A stretch of 5,452 bases of DNA. Origin: Desulfobacterales bacterium. Lineage in GTDB: Bacteria; Desulfobacterota; DSM-4660; Desulfatiglandales; B25-G16. Numbering within the stretch: the stretch's first letter is position 1; every line of letters begins with the position of its first letter. The DNA lies in NCBI GenBank assembly GCA_013375335.1, contig JABXJZ010000108.1, positions 1 to 5,452 on the forward strand, written 5' to 3'. The notes beneath the pieces were generated by a model, which was given only the letters and a program-made list of their open reading frames with translations, ran no database searches and was not told where the DNA came from. Made by a program: the position numbers and the translations under genes. This document shows positions 1 through 5,452 of this stretch, in pieces.

Positions 1-747
1 ATAGGTCAGCTGAATTTGGATGGACCATCAGGGATCGTTCTTCATCCCGGGCGGGAAACCCCCTTCATTGTCGGGGATGAAGGTGACATAGGCGAGCTCC
101 AGAGAGATGGGACCTTGGTAAAGCAGAAGAGGGTTCGTGATGCTGATTTCGAGGGCATAACCTGTGACCCTTCAACTGGTCTCCTGTACATTGCAGTCGA
201 GGGCGAGGAAAGGATCATTGAAATCGATACTGAGGATTTCAGCGTGCTGAGAGAGTTTGCTATCAACAGGGTTTTCAGAGGGAAGATGATTCTTAAGCCT
301 GGGGGCCAGGGCATTGAGGCAATCACGTTCGTACCCGATTCACGTCACCCTGAAGGGGGAACATTCTATGTGACTAACCAAGGCTTTCATCTGGGTGATA
401 AGGAAGATCCATCTGCCATCCTTGAGCTTGGGGTGTCTCTGAGCAGTGGGTGTGATGGAGATAACGTAGCAACCATCGTGCGGTGTTTCTCGCTTGGTGT
501 GATCGATCTTTCCGGACTTCGATATGATGAGATGAGCGATCATCTCTATGTCGTGAGCGATGCGATGAACGCGATTTTTGAAATCACAAGGGAGGGGAGG
601 ATTATTCAGTCTTACGTCCTTCCAGGGGACAACCAGGAAGGAATAGCAGTCGACACGAGGGGATTCCTCTACATCGCACAGGATTCAGGGGCATCATCAA
701 GGTTAAATGGAACAGAAGGAGATAGCGGGCTACGGCTTTCGGGTTGA
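1..747 (+). CDS. SdiA-regulated / YjiK-like beta-propeller protein, 5' partial, probable frameshift near the C-terminus
   Basis: The reading frame is open from the first base (IGQLNLDGPSGIVL...), so the true start lies upstream. The TTG at 16 is only an internal candidate start. About 248 residues are visible. Repeated blade-like units each pair a short acidic motif with a strand: DFEGITCDP, GIEAITFVPD, QEGIAVDTRG, and LYIA, FYVT, LYVV, LYIA strands. This is the pattern of the SdiA-regulated/esterase-like-phytase propeller family, where Glu residues of the EGI motifs are thought to bind calcium. Family members are usually exported or envelope proteins; any signal peptide would be outside the window. 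No enzymatic role is proven for the family. The last 20 or so residues after QDSG (ASSRLNGTEGDSGLRLSG) do not look like a propeller strand, whereas the -1 frame gives GGIIKVKWNRRR. A missing G in the GGGG run at 688-691 is therefore suspected, with the natural stop at 723-725. Family assignment is fairly sure; function is unknown. Confidence 0.8.
   Translation: MGQLNLDGPSGIVLHPGRETPFIVGDEGDIGELQRDGTLVKQKRVRDADFEGITCDPSTGLLYIAVEGEERIIEIDTEDFSVLREFAINRVFRGKMILKPGGQGIEAITFVPDSRHPEGGTFYVTNQGFHLGDKEDPSAILELGVSLSSGCDGDNVATIVRCFSLGVIDLSGLRYDEMSDHLYVVSDAMNAIFEITREGRIIQSYVLPGDNQEGIAVDTRGFLYIAQDSGASSRLNGTEGDSGLRLSG
688..725 (+). other. Probable frameshift site and alternative C-terminal tail of the propeller gene
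   Basis: At GGGG (688-691) the annotated frame reads GGG GCA and goes on with a low-complexity tail to the TGA at 745-747. Slipping back one base, or restoring one G, gives GGC ATC ATC AAG GTT AAA TGG, then AAC AGA AGG AGA TAG. That encodes GIIKVKW followed by a basic end, which is a plausible final beta-strand directly after LYIAQDSG. The cause could be a homopolymer sequencing or assembly error, a genuine recent mutation, or slippage. The sequence alone cannot tell these apart. Confidence 0.5.
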
Positions 748-772
748 TTTTGGTGTAGTCTTCGGATATACA
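744..772 (+). promoter_or_regulatory. Candidate sigma70-type promoter for the glycosyltransferase-receiver pair
   Basis: TTGATT (744-749) and TATACA (767-772) are separated by exactly 17 bases, each matching the sigma70 consensus at four of six positions. The start codon at 829 would leave a leader of roughly 50 nt. The -10 box lacks the conserved final T, and the -35 box overlaps the annotated stop of the upstream gene. This is a weak candidate. The rest of the 81-bp intergenic stretch holds only the Shine-Dalgarno site at 815-821 and an AT-rich minor inverted repeat. Confidence 0.25.
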
Positions 773-828
773 AAGATTATTTCTTTATGGCTTTGCGCTG
801 TTCTTCAGATAGTTGGAGAGGTTGAGAG

Positions 829-2055
829 ATGTTTGAGCCCGAGGTCAATCCTGAAAATATAAAGAAAGCGGCATTTGTTGTAGCAATACCGTCTTACAAT
901 GAGGCAGATTCAATTGCCTTTCCGGTACAACAGGCGGATCAGGGCATACAGTTATTCTTCGGTAACATGGAATCAGCAATCATAAACTGCGATAATAACT
1001 CTAACGACGGCACAAAAGAGGTATTTCTGGGCATAAAAACTCGTACGCCAAAGATATACCTATCTACAGAACCTGGTATTCGGGGCAAAGGGAACAATTT
1101 TAGGAACCTGTTCAAGAAGGTCGTTGATCTTCACGCTAAGGCAGTGGTGGTAGTTGATGCTGATTTAAAGAGTATCACGCCGAAATGGATAAGGCACTTA
1201 GGGGAGCCCCTGTTCCAGGATTTTGGGTATGTCGTACCCCTTTATGTGAGGCATAAATATGATGGCACCATAACAAACTCCATCGCGTATCCATTGATAC
1301 GTTCCCTCTACGGAAGGAGGGTCAGACAGCCCATAGGTGGCGATTTTGGCTTTTGTGGAAAACTGGCCCGGACCTACTTTCACAGTGATACTTGGTCAGA
1401 TGGCGTAGCTAATTTTGGTATTGATGTCTGGATGACTACCCTTGCCATGAACGAGAATATTCCGATTTGCCAGGCCTTTATGGGCAGGCCCAAGATTCAC
1501 CGTCCCAAGGACCCGGGCTCGGATCTCGGCCCCATGTTTAGACAGGTGGTGGGAACTATCTTTGATATGATGATAAAATTCTATCCGTTCTGGAGCCAGG
1601 TAAAATGGAGTAAGCCCACTGCGATCTTTGGTTTTGGCCTAGGGGAAACCGAGATGCCGCCACCCGTTGCGGTTAATGACGAAATACTGTTTCGAAAGTT
1701 TCAGGGGGGCTTTAGTACTTATGGTCATATCTGGGAGACTGTGCTTTCAAAGGAAACAGTCGGTAAATTACGGGAGATAAGGGAAATGGATCAAGAGCGA
1801 TTTGACTTTCCCACCCACCTCTGGATCAATGTCCTGATCGATTTTGCTGTTGCCTACAAAGACAGATTATGGAGTGGTGATGAACTTCTGGACTCCCTTG
1901 TCCCCCTGTATCTCGGTAAGACCCTTTCTTATGTTAAGAAGACGGAGAGGATGTCTATAGGGGAGTCTGAGGAGTTCATTGAAGAAGAGTGTATACAATT
2001 TGAGGCCTCCAAGGGCGTCTTGATCCAGCGCTGGAACGAGAAACCGACTGCATAG
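829..2055 (+). CDS. GT-A fold glycosyltransferase, mannosylglycerate / glucosyl-3-phosphoglycerate synthase-like
   Basis: Transfers a sugar from a nucleotide-sugar donor, probably in the cytosol, since no signal peptide or membrane segment is visible. Motifs in order: AIPSYNE (19-25) opens the nucleotide-binding fold; CDNNSNDGT (54-62); GIRGKGNN (83-90); the metal-binding DAD at 110-112; QPIGGDFGF (167-175); FGIDVWMTT (196-204); KIHRPKDPG (222-230). In Rhodothermus mannosylglycerate synthase (GT78) the corresponding parts are a DAD, a QPLGGE, a WGIDT and a metal-binding His in KAHR, so H224 here is the likely third metal ligand. This points to the GT78/GT81-like group that makes mannosyl- or glucosylglycerate (or its 3-phosphate), typical compatible solutes or methylglucose-polysaccharide precursors. 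At 408 residues it is close to the roughly 400-residue GT78 enzyme. ATG start with GGAGAGG at 815-821, 7 nt upstream. No phosphatase or second pathway gene is adjacent, so the acceptor remains open; another glycan or lipid acceptor is possible. Confidence 0.85.
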   Translation: MFEPEVNPENIKKAAFVVAIPSYNEADSIAFPVQQADQGIQLFFGNMESAIINCDNNSNDGTKEVFLGIKTRTPKIYLSTEPGIRGKGNNFRNLFKKVVDLHAKAVVVVDADLKSITPKWIRHLGEPLFQDFGYVVPLYVRHKYDGTITNSIAYPLIRSLYGRRVRQPIGGDFGFCGKLARTYFHSDTWSDGVANFGIDVWMTTLAMNENIPICQAFMGRPKIHRPKDPGSDLGPMFRQVVGTIFDMMIKFYPFWSQVKWSKPTAIFGFGLGETEMPPPVAVNDEILFRKFQGGFSTYGHIWETVLSKETVGKLREIREMDQERFDFPTHLWINVLIDFAVAYKDRLWSGDELLDSLVPLYLGKTLSYVKKTERMSIGESEEFIEEECIQFEASKGVLIQRWNEKPTA

Positions 2056-2092
2056 TCTCGTAATTTGGTCGATTTTCTGAGGGGGATTACCC

Positions 2093-2461
2093 ATGGCCAA
2101 ACTATTAGTCGTTGATGACGAAGAGCATATCAGGTTGCTTTACTCTGAGGAGTTAAGTGAGGCCGGTTATGAGGTTATCACAGCCGCAGATGGGTATAAA
2201 TTGATGGAAAGGATAGATGAAGAAAGGCCCGATCTGGTTATACTGGATATAAAGATGGCTGACTATAATGGTCTGGACCTATTACAGGAGATTAGGAGCA
2301 AGTTTTACAACTTGCCTGTGATACTCTGCACCGCCTACGATACCTTCAAAGAGGACATCAAATCCGTTGCGGCGGACTTCTACGTTATTAAGTCTTTTGA
2401 CTTGACGGAGCTCAAGAAGAAGATTGCAATGGCCTTAGAGGCGAATATTCCTTCATCCTGA
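2093..2461 (+). CDS. Single-domain response regulator (receiver domain only)
   Basis: A stand-alone CheY/Spo0F-type receiver of 122 residues. The acidic pocket is D8-D9, the phosphoacceptor is D52 (LVILDIKM), the switch Thr is T80 (CTAYD) and the conserved Lys is K100. The canonical Lys-Pro after beta-5 is Lys-Ser here (VIKSFDLTELKKKI). The protein ends after the last helix with no DNA-binding or enzymatic output domain, so it probably acts by protein contact or as a relay intermediate. ATG start preceded by GAGGGGG (2079-2085). It lies 37 bp downstream of the glycosyltransferase on the same strand with no terminator between, suggesting co-transcription. No histidine kinase is in the window, so partner and signal are unknown. 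Its stop codon lies 9 bp from the stop of the convergent lptG. Confidence 0.93.
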   Translation: MAKLLVVDDEEHIRLLYSEELSEAGYEVITAADGYKLMERIDEERPDLVILDIKMADYNGLDLLQEIRSKFYNLPVILCTAYDTFKEDIKSVAADFYVIKSFDLTELKKKIAMALEANIPSS

Positions 2462-2470
2462 AGTCTTTCC

Positions 2471-3547
2471 TCAAATCTCTTCCACCAGCATAAGGCAAAC
2501 ACCGAAGAGTGAGAAAAGAAGGTTCGTTATCCATGCACCCAAGAGAGGGGGTAAGGCCCCGGAGATGGCCAGGGACCGTGATAGGCCAAATGTCAGGAGG
2601 TAGAGAAAGCTGAGACCGATGCCAATGGTAATGCTAAGGGGAATTCCGCCTTTTTTCCTCCTCAGGGCGAGCGGAATTCCCACTAGAGTGAGTATAGGAC
2701 AGATAAAGGGAAAGGCTATTTTAATATAAAGGTCTACCTGGCATCTTGTTGAATCATACCCCTCTTCCCTTATTTTTCTCGTGTATTGTCTGAGCTCCCA
2801 AAAACTCATCTCCTCTGGTGCCTTCATGGGATCCTTAAAGTTTTGGGGACTTTCAGGAAGTTGTATTGTATGATTAGTAAACCTAACTGATTTTCTTGAC
2901 CCATCCGGTTCCATTTTCTGTATGAGCCCGTCATTGAGATACCACCTATCGTTCATCCATGTTGCCTTCCTGGCATCGATTCTTTTGGTGAGCTTGAAGT
3001 CTTTGTCGAGGAAGAAGACTGAAAAACCCTCTATTACGTGTCTCCTGCTGTCGTAAGCCCTGATCTGGTAAATGGAGCCCCTTCCCCTGTACCAGAGGTG
3101 AGACAGCTTGTAGGCTCCTTGAGGATCGCTTTTTTCGACCTGGACATTCCATATATTGTTGGCCATAGCACTGGTAATAGGGACAATGGATTCGGAGAGA
3201 AAAAAGCACCCAATTCCAGTAAGCATAGAGATCGCTATTATAGGAGAAGAGATGTTAAACAGGCTTCGTCCACAGTTCCTCATGGCCAGTATCTCATTAT
3301 GTTTGTTCATTATGCCGAGCATCAACATGACGGATATAAGCACTGATACAGGTATCAACTGCTGTATGGAAAGGGGTATCTTATAGAGAAAATAGGAAAG
3401 GGCTACCTTTAGGGGGACATTGGCCTCGAGAAAGTTATCTATTTTTCCGAAGAAGTCCACCGCCATATAGATTACCAGGAAGGTAATGAGGGAGATAAAG
3501 AAGAACGTAAAGAATTCCTTGTAAAGATATCGTATGATTAGTTTCAT
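2471..3547 (-). CDS. lptG: LPS export ABC transporter permease LptG (YjgP/YjgQ family)
   Basis: Inner-membrane permease of the Lpt bridge, which with LptF and the ATPase LptB2 extracts LPS and passes it via LptC and LptA to the outer membrane. At 358 residues it has the usual family length. The layout is canonical: three N-terminal membrane segments (about 12-32, 62-80, 97-118), a coupling-helix region NEILAMRNCG (84-93) that would contact LptB, a periplasmic beta-jellyroll (about 130-245, with the strands LSHLWYRG and KATWMNDRWYLNDG), and three C-terminal segments (about 272-294, 304-324, 332-355). The N-terminus (YMAVDFFGKIDNFLE) fits LptG better than LptF. The ATG overlaps the thrC stop as ATGA, and only a weak purine-rich stretch lies 12 nt upstream, so translation is probably coupled to thrC. 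lptF is not next to it here, although the two are often paired; the window holds no second Lpt gene. Confidence 0.93.
   Translation of the reverse strand: MKLIIRYLYKEFFTFFFISLITFLVIYMAVDFFGKIDNFLEANVPLKVALSYFLYKIPLSIQQLIPVSVLISVMLMLGIMNKHNEILAMRNCGRSLFNISSPIIAISMLTGIGCFFLSESIVPITSAMANNIWNVQVEKSDPQGAYKLSHLWYRGRGSIYQIRAYDSRRHVIEGFSVFFLDKDFKLTKRIDARKATWMNDRWYLNDGLIQKMEPDGSRKSVRFTNHTIQLPESPQNFKDPMKAPEEMSFWELRQYTRKIREEGYDSTRCQVDLYIKIAFPFICPILTLVGIPLALRRKKGGIPLSITIGIGLSFLYLLTFGLSRSLAISGALPPLLGAWITNLLFSLFGVCLMLVEEI
2640..2680. repeat. Perfect 10-bp inverted repeat inside lptG
   Basis: GGAATTCCGC (2640-2649) and its exact reverse complement GCGGAATTCC (2671-2680) flank a 21-nt loop. On the lptG mRNA the loop contains AGGAGG (2657-2662) followed by AAAAAA (2651-2656). 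Each arm encodes part of a GIPL tetrapeptide (residues 290-293 and 301-304) on either side of the basic ALRRKKG turn between membrane segments, so protein constraint may explain much of the symmetry. Confidence 0.6.
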
Positions 3548-5058
3548 ATCCGCGTGTTTCTCTTCTTTAGATTTAGGGCCTTCGCAACTTCTGCTACGCC
3601 TTCCTTTGTGAAGCGGTCGAGATCCTTCCCCTGGAGCCGCCTTCCAGCCCCTGGTGTTTTTCTGAGACCCTTGAGCTCAATCGTAATGGGGGCGTTTCTG
3701 AATTCTTCCCTTGGTTTGACCTCGAATTCAGGTGGAAACCCATCAGTAAGATACATCTGTTGGAATGAGGAGAACTTGAGGATATGTGCTGTGGCATCAA
3801 GTACACCTATCTCTCCCTTGGAGACGAGGCCTGCTTTGATGGCCTTCATAAACCCGGCCATGGCCTCACCCCCGTGGGTACAGGCAATATGCCCGTTTTT
3901 ATTTGCTACGATCATGGCATCCATTATCTCCTGTTCAGTTACAGACACGAAGAATGTCCTTTTTTGCCCGGCTGCCTGATCATATTCCCGAACTATCGCA
4001 ATCACCCGCGGCATGGAGACAGGATTCCCGATCATGGCTGCCTGGGCAACACTCGCTCTTACGTTGACCGGCTCAAACTTCCGCCGAGAGGGGTCATCCT
4101 CTGAGTAATAGCGATAGACAGGGTCAGCATGATCTGACTGGACACCAATGATCTTCGGCAGTACTGAGATGATATCGGCCTTCAAAGCTTTTAGGAAGCC
4201 GCTCATGATGGCAGTTATGTTGCCCGCATTGCCAATAGGGACAACGATAACCTTATCAGCTACCTGATAATCAAAGTCTTGAGCTATCTCAAAGGAGTAT
4301 GATTCCTGGCCCAGGATCCTCCAGCTGTTCTTGGAATTTAACAGGAAAACCTCGTATTTCTCGCTCAACTCCTCCACTACCCTCATGCAGTCATCGAAGA
4401 CACCGGGCATCTCTAAGACCGTTGCCCCACTCCCAAGGGGCTGGGAGAGCTGTGGGGCTGTGACCTTTCCTTTCGGAAGAAGAACGGCCGATTTTACGAG
4501 ATTGGTTAGATATGCAGAATAGAGGGCCCCCGAAGCTGAGGTATCGCCGGTAGAGGCGCATATAGTCGATAGGTCTTTCAAGTCGTTCTTCTTGGCTAAG
4601 TAATTGAGAAAGCTTAAAGCACAGGCCATTCCCCGGTCCTTAAAAGACAGACTTGGATTCAGTCCCTCATTTTTAAAATAGAAGGGAAGGCCTACCAGCC
4701 CTTCGAGACTTTGGTTGGCCATAACTAAGGGCGTATGAGCCTCGCCAAGATATACTATAGATTCCAATGGGATGACCGGGGCGATGAACTCATAATAGCG
4801 GAAGATACCCTTGAGGGGACTGAAATTGAGCATCTTCCTGTAGTCAAAGATCTTTCTCCACGCGGCGCCCCTTATGGTCTGTGTTTCTCCTGCCAATTGA
4901 GAATAAAGCATCAATATCCCGCCACAGGATGGGCAGGTGTAGAGAAGTCTTCCAATATCGAACTCACCCCTGCACCCCAGACACCGATAAAACATGGTAC
5001 CTGATGGCTCGGGTACAAGGTATTTTCTGATATCCTCTGGAAATTCATTGAGCTTCAT
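3544..5058 (-). CDS. thrC: Threonine synthase (PLP-dependent) with N-terminal zinc ribbon
   Basis: Converts O-phospho-L-homoserine to L-threonine and phosphate in the cytosol, the last step of threonine synthesis. The 504-residue product begins with a zinc-ribbon-like CLGC...CPSC (C26, C29, C42, C45). The PLP fold II core follows: NPSLSFKDRG (134-143) with K140 as the Schiff-base lysine, ASTGDTSASG (168-177), LNSKNSWRILGQ (240-251), the PLP-phosphate loop VPIGNAGNITA (273-283), THGGEAMAG (394-402) and DATAHILKFS (421-430). GDT, the LSFKD context and TAHxxKF resemble the E. coli/yeast-type enzyme, whereas the zinc ribbon is more usual in the plant-like branch. A basic C-terminal tail of about 60 residues follows the core. 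ATG directly follows the pcm TAG, with GAGGAG 6 nt upstream; the stop overlaps the lptG start. A threonine-synthase-like enzyme of other specificity cannot be excluded, but the motif set is complete. Confidence 0.9.
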   Translation of the reverse strand: MKLNEFPEDIRKYLVPEPSGTMFYRCLGCRGEFDIGRLLYTCPSCGGILMLYSQLAGETQTIRGAAWRKIFDYRKMLNFSPLKGIFRYYEFIAPVIPLESIVYLGEAHTPLVMANQSLEGLVGLPFYFKNEGLNPSLSFKDRGMACALSFLNYLAKKNDLKDLSTICASTGDTSASGALYSAYLTNLVKSAVLLPKGKVTAPQLSQPLGSGATVLEMPGVFDDCMRVVEELSEKYEVFLLNSKNSWRILGQESYSFEIAQDFDYQVADKVIVVPIGNAGNITAIMSGFLKALKADIISVLPKIIGVQSDHADPVYRYYSEDDPSRRKFEPVNVRASVAQAAMIGNPVSMPRVIAIVREYDQAAGQKRTFFVSVTEQEIMDAMIVANKNGHIACTHGGEAMAGFMKAIKAGLVSKGEIGVLDATAHILKFSSFQQMYLTDGFPPEFEVKPREEFRNAPITIELKGLRKTPGAGRRLQGKDLDRFTKEGVAEVAKALNLKKRNTRI

Positions 5059-5452
5059 CTAAATCTCCTCATCTCGCCAACCGTGGACACCAATGAGATT
5101 GACAAACCGACATCCCCCTAAGCTCTCTTGCTCCAGACGTCTTCCCCTTCTGATGACCTTTATCAATTCCTGGGTGTACCTGTCACCAACAGGGATAATC
5201 ATCCGGCCATTATCTGCCAGCTGGTCCAAGAGGGGCCTTGGTAGACTTGGTGAGCCAGCCGTTACCATGATAGCATCGAAAGGGGCGTATTCCTCCCAGC
5301 CCATGGTTCCATCAAACACCTTAAATACTATATTGTCATATCCTAACCGGGCCAATATCTTTTTGGCATTTAGAAGGAGTGATTCAATCCTGTCTACAGT
5401 ATAAACCCTGTTCGACAGTTCAGCCAGGATTGCTGTCTGGTAGCCAGAACCT
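5059..5452 (-). CDS. pcm: Protein-L-isoaspartate O-methyltransferase, 5' partial
   Basis: Cytosolic repair enzyme that methylates isoaspartyl residues in damaged proteins using S-adenosylmethionine. The frame is open to the right edge, so the N-terminus is outside the window; about 131 C-terminal residues are present. The visible part starts inside SAM-binding motif I (GSGYQTAILAEL) and continues with VYTVDRIESLLLNAKK, LARLGYDNI, DGTMGW, the motif II-like FDAIMVTAG, LLDQLADNGRMIIPVG and a C-terminal CRFVNLIGVHGW. These are all PIMT-family signatures in the right order. The usual GDG before the second loop reads FDG, and the terminal FVPL block reads FVNL; both are mild variations. The TTG at 5355 is an internal codon, not the start. 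Its last codons (GAG GAG ATT TAG) double as the thrC ribosome-binding site, so the two genes are translationally linked. Confidence 0.95.
   Translation of the reverse strand, partial: GSGYQTAILAELSNRVYTVDRIESLLLNAKKILARLGYDNIVFKVFDGTMGWEEYAPFDAIMVTAGSPSLPRPLLDQLADNGRMIIPVGDRYTQELIKVIRRGRRLEQESLGGCRFVNLIGVHGWRDEEI
5065..5070 (-). promoter_or_regulatory. thrC Shine-Dalgarno inside the last codons of pcm
   Basis: On the minus strand the sequence reads GAGGAG ATTTAG ATG. GAGGAG sits 6 nt before the thrC ATG and encodes the final Glu-Glu of Pcm; TAG is the pcm stop and abuts the ATG. This fixes the thrC start at 5058 and implies translational coupling. Confidence 0.8.

Noticed and set aside
772..786. 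AAAGA-TTATT-TCTTT inverted repeat between the propeller and glycosyltransferase genes.
   Set aside because: A short A/T-rich 5-bp stem is too weak for a terminator and shows no operator-like extended symmetry.
2451..2463. CTTCA-TCC-TGAAG inverted repeat at the end of the receiver gene, considered as a terminator.
   Set aside because: Only a 5-bp stem with mixed composition and no U tract; it is likely chance.
3038..3386. Two overlapping plus-strand open frames antisense to the lptG periplasmic and N-terminal region.
   Set aside because: No recognisable motif or clear ribosome-binding site, and they are fully opposite a well-supported lptG.
3554..3979. A 141-codon plus-strand open frame antisense to the 3' half of thrC.
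   Set aside because: It lies entirely opposite a gene with complete family motifs, shows no recognisable domain, and is typical of a shadow frame.
5059..5355. A 98-residue gene starting at the TTG at 5355.
   Set aside because: The same frame continues upstream to the window edge with SAM motif I (GSGYQTA), so this TTG is internal to pcm.

Overview
The window looks like ordinary chromosomal sequence from a Gram-negative bacterium of intermediate GC. The LPS-export permease LptG implies an outer membrane. The stand-alone receiver protein, the mannosylglycerate-synthase-like glycosyltransferase and the compact pcm-thrC-lptG layout would suit Desulfobacterota (former Deltaproteobacteria) or a similar environmental lineage. 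That placement is inference from gene content only.

Layout: bases 1-747 (+) hold the 3' part of a SdiA-regulated/YjiK-like beta-propeller gene that runs off the left edge. Its last codons look frameshifted at a GGGG run. A short intergenic stretch with a weak promoter candidate leads to a 408-residue GT-A glycosyltransferase (829-2055, +), related to mannosylglycerate and glucosyl-3-phosphoglycerate synthases. A single-domain response regulator receiver (2093-2461, +) follows 37 bp later and is probably co-transcribed.

The right half is a tightly packed minus-strand operon, read from the right edge leftward: pcm (protein-L-isoaspartate O-methyltransferase, 5' end outside the window), thrC (threonine synthase with an N-terminal zinc ribbon) and lptG. 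The pcm stop codon directly abuts the thrC ATG, and the thrC stop overlaps the lptG ATG in an ATGA. This operon converges on the receiver gene with only 9 bp between the stop codons and no convincing terminator.

The minus operon combines protein repair, amino-acid synthesis and envelope biogenesis, with no obvious single pathway. The plus-strand pair could couple osmolyte or glycan synthesis to a phosphorelay, but nothing in the sequence proves it. I saw no mobile element, CRISPR array, tRNA, rRNA or clear novel system. The points most worth checking are the frameshifted propeller tail, the substrate of the glycosyltransferase, the mixed signature of the threonine synthase, and the terminator-less convergent junction.
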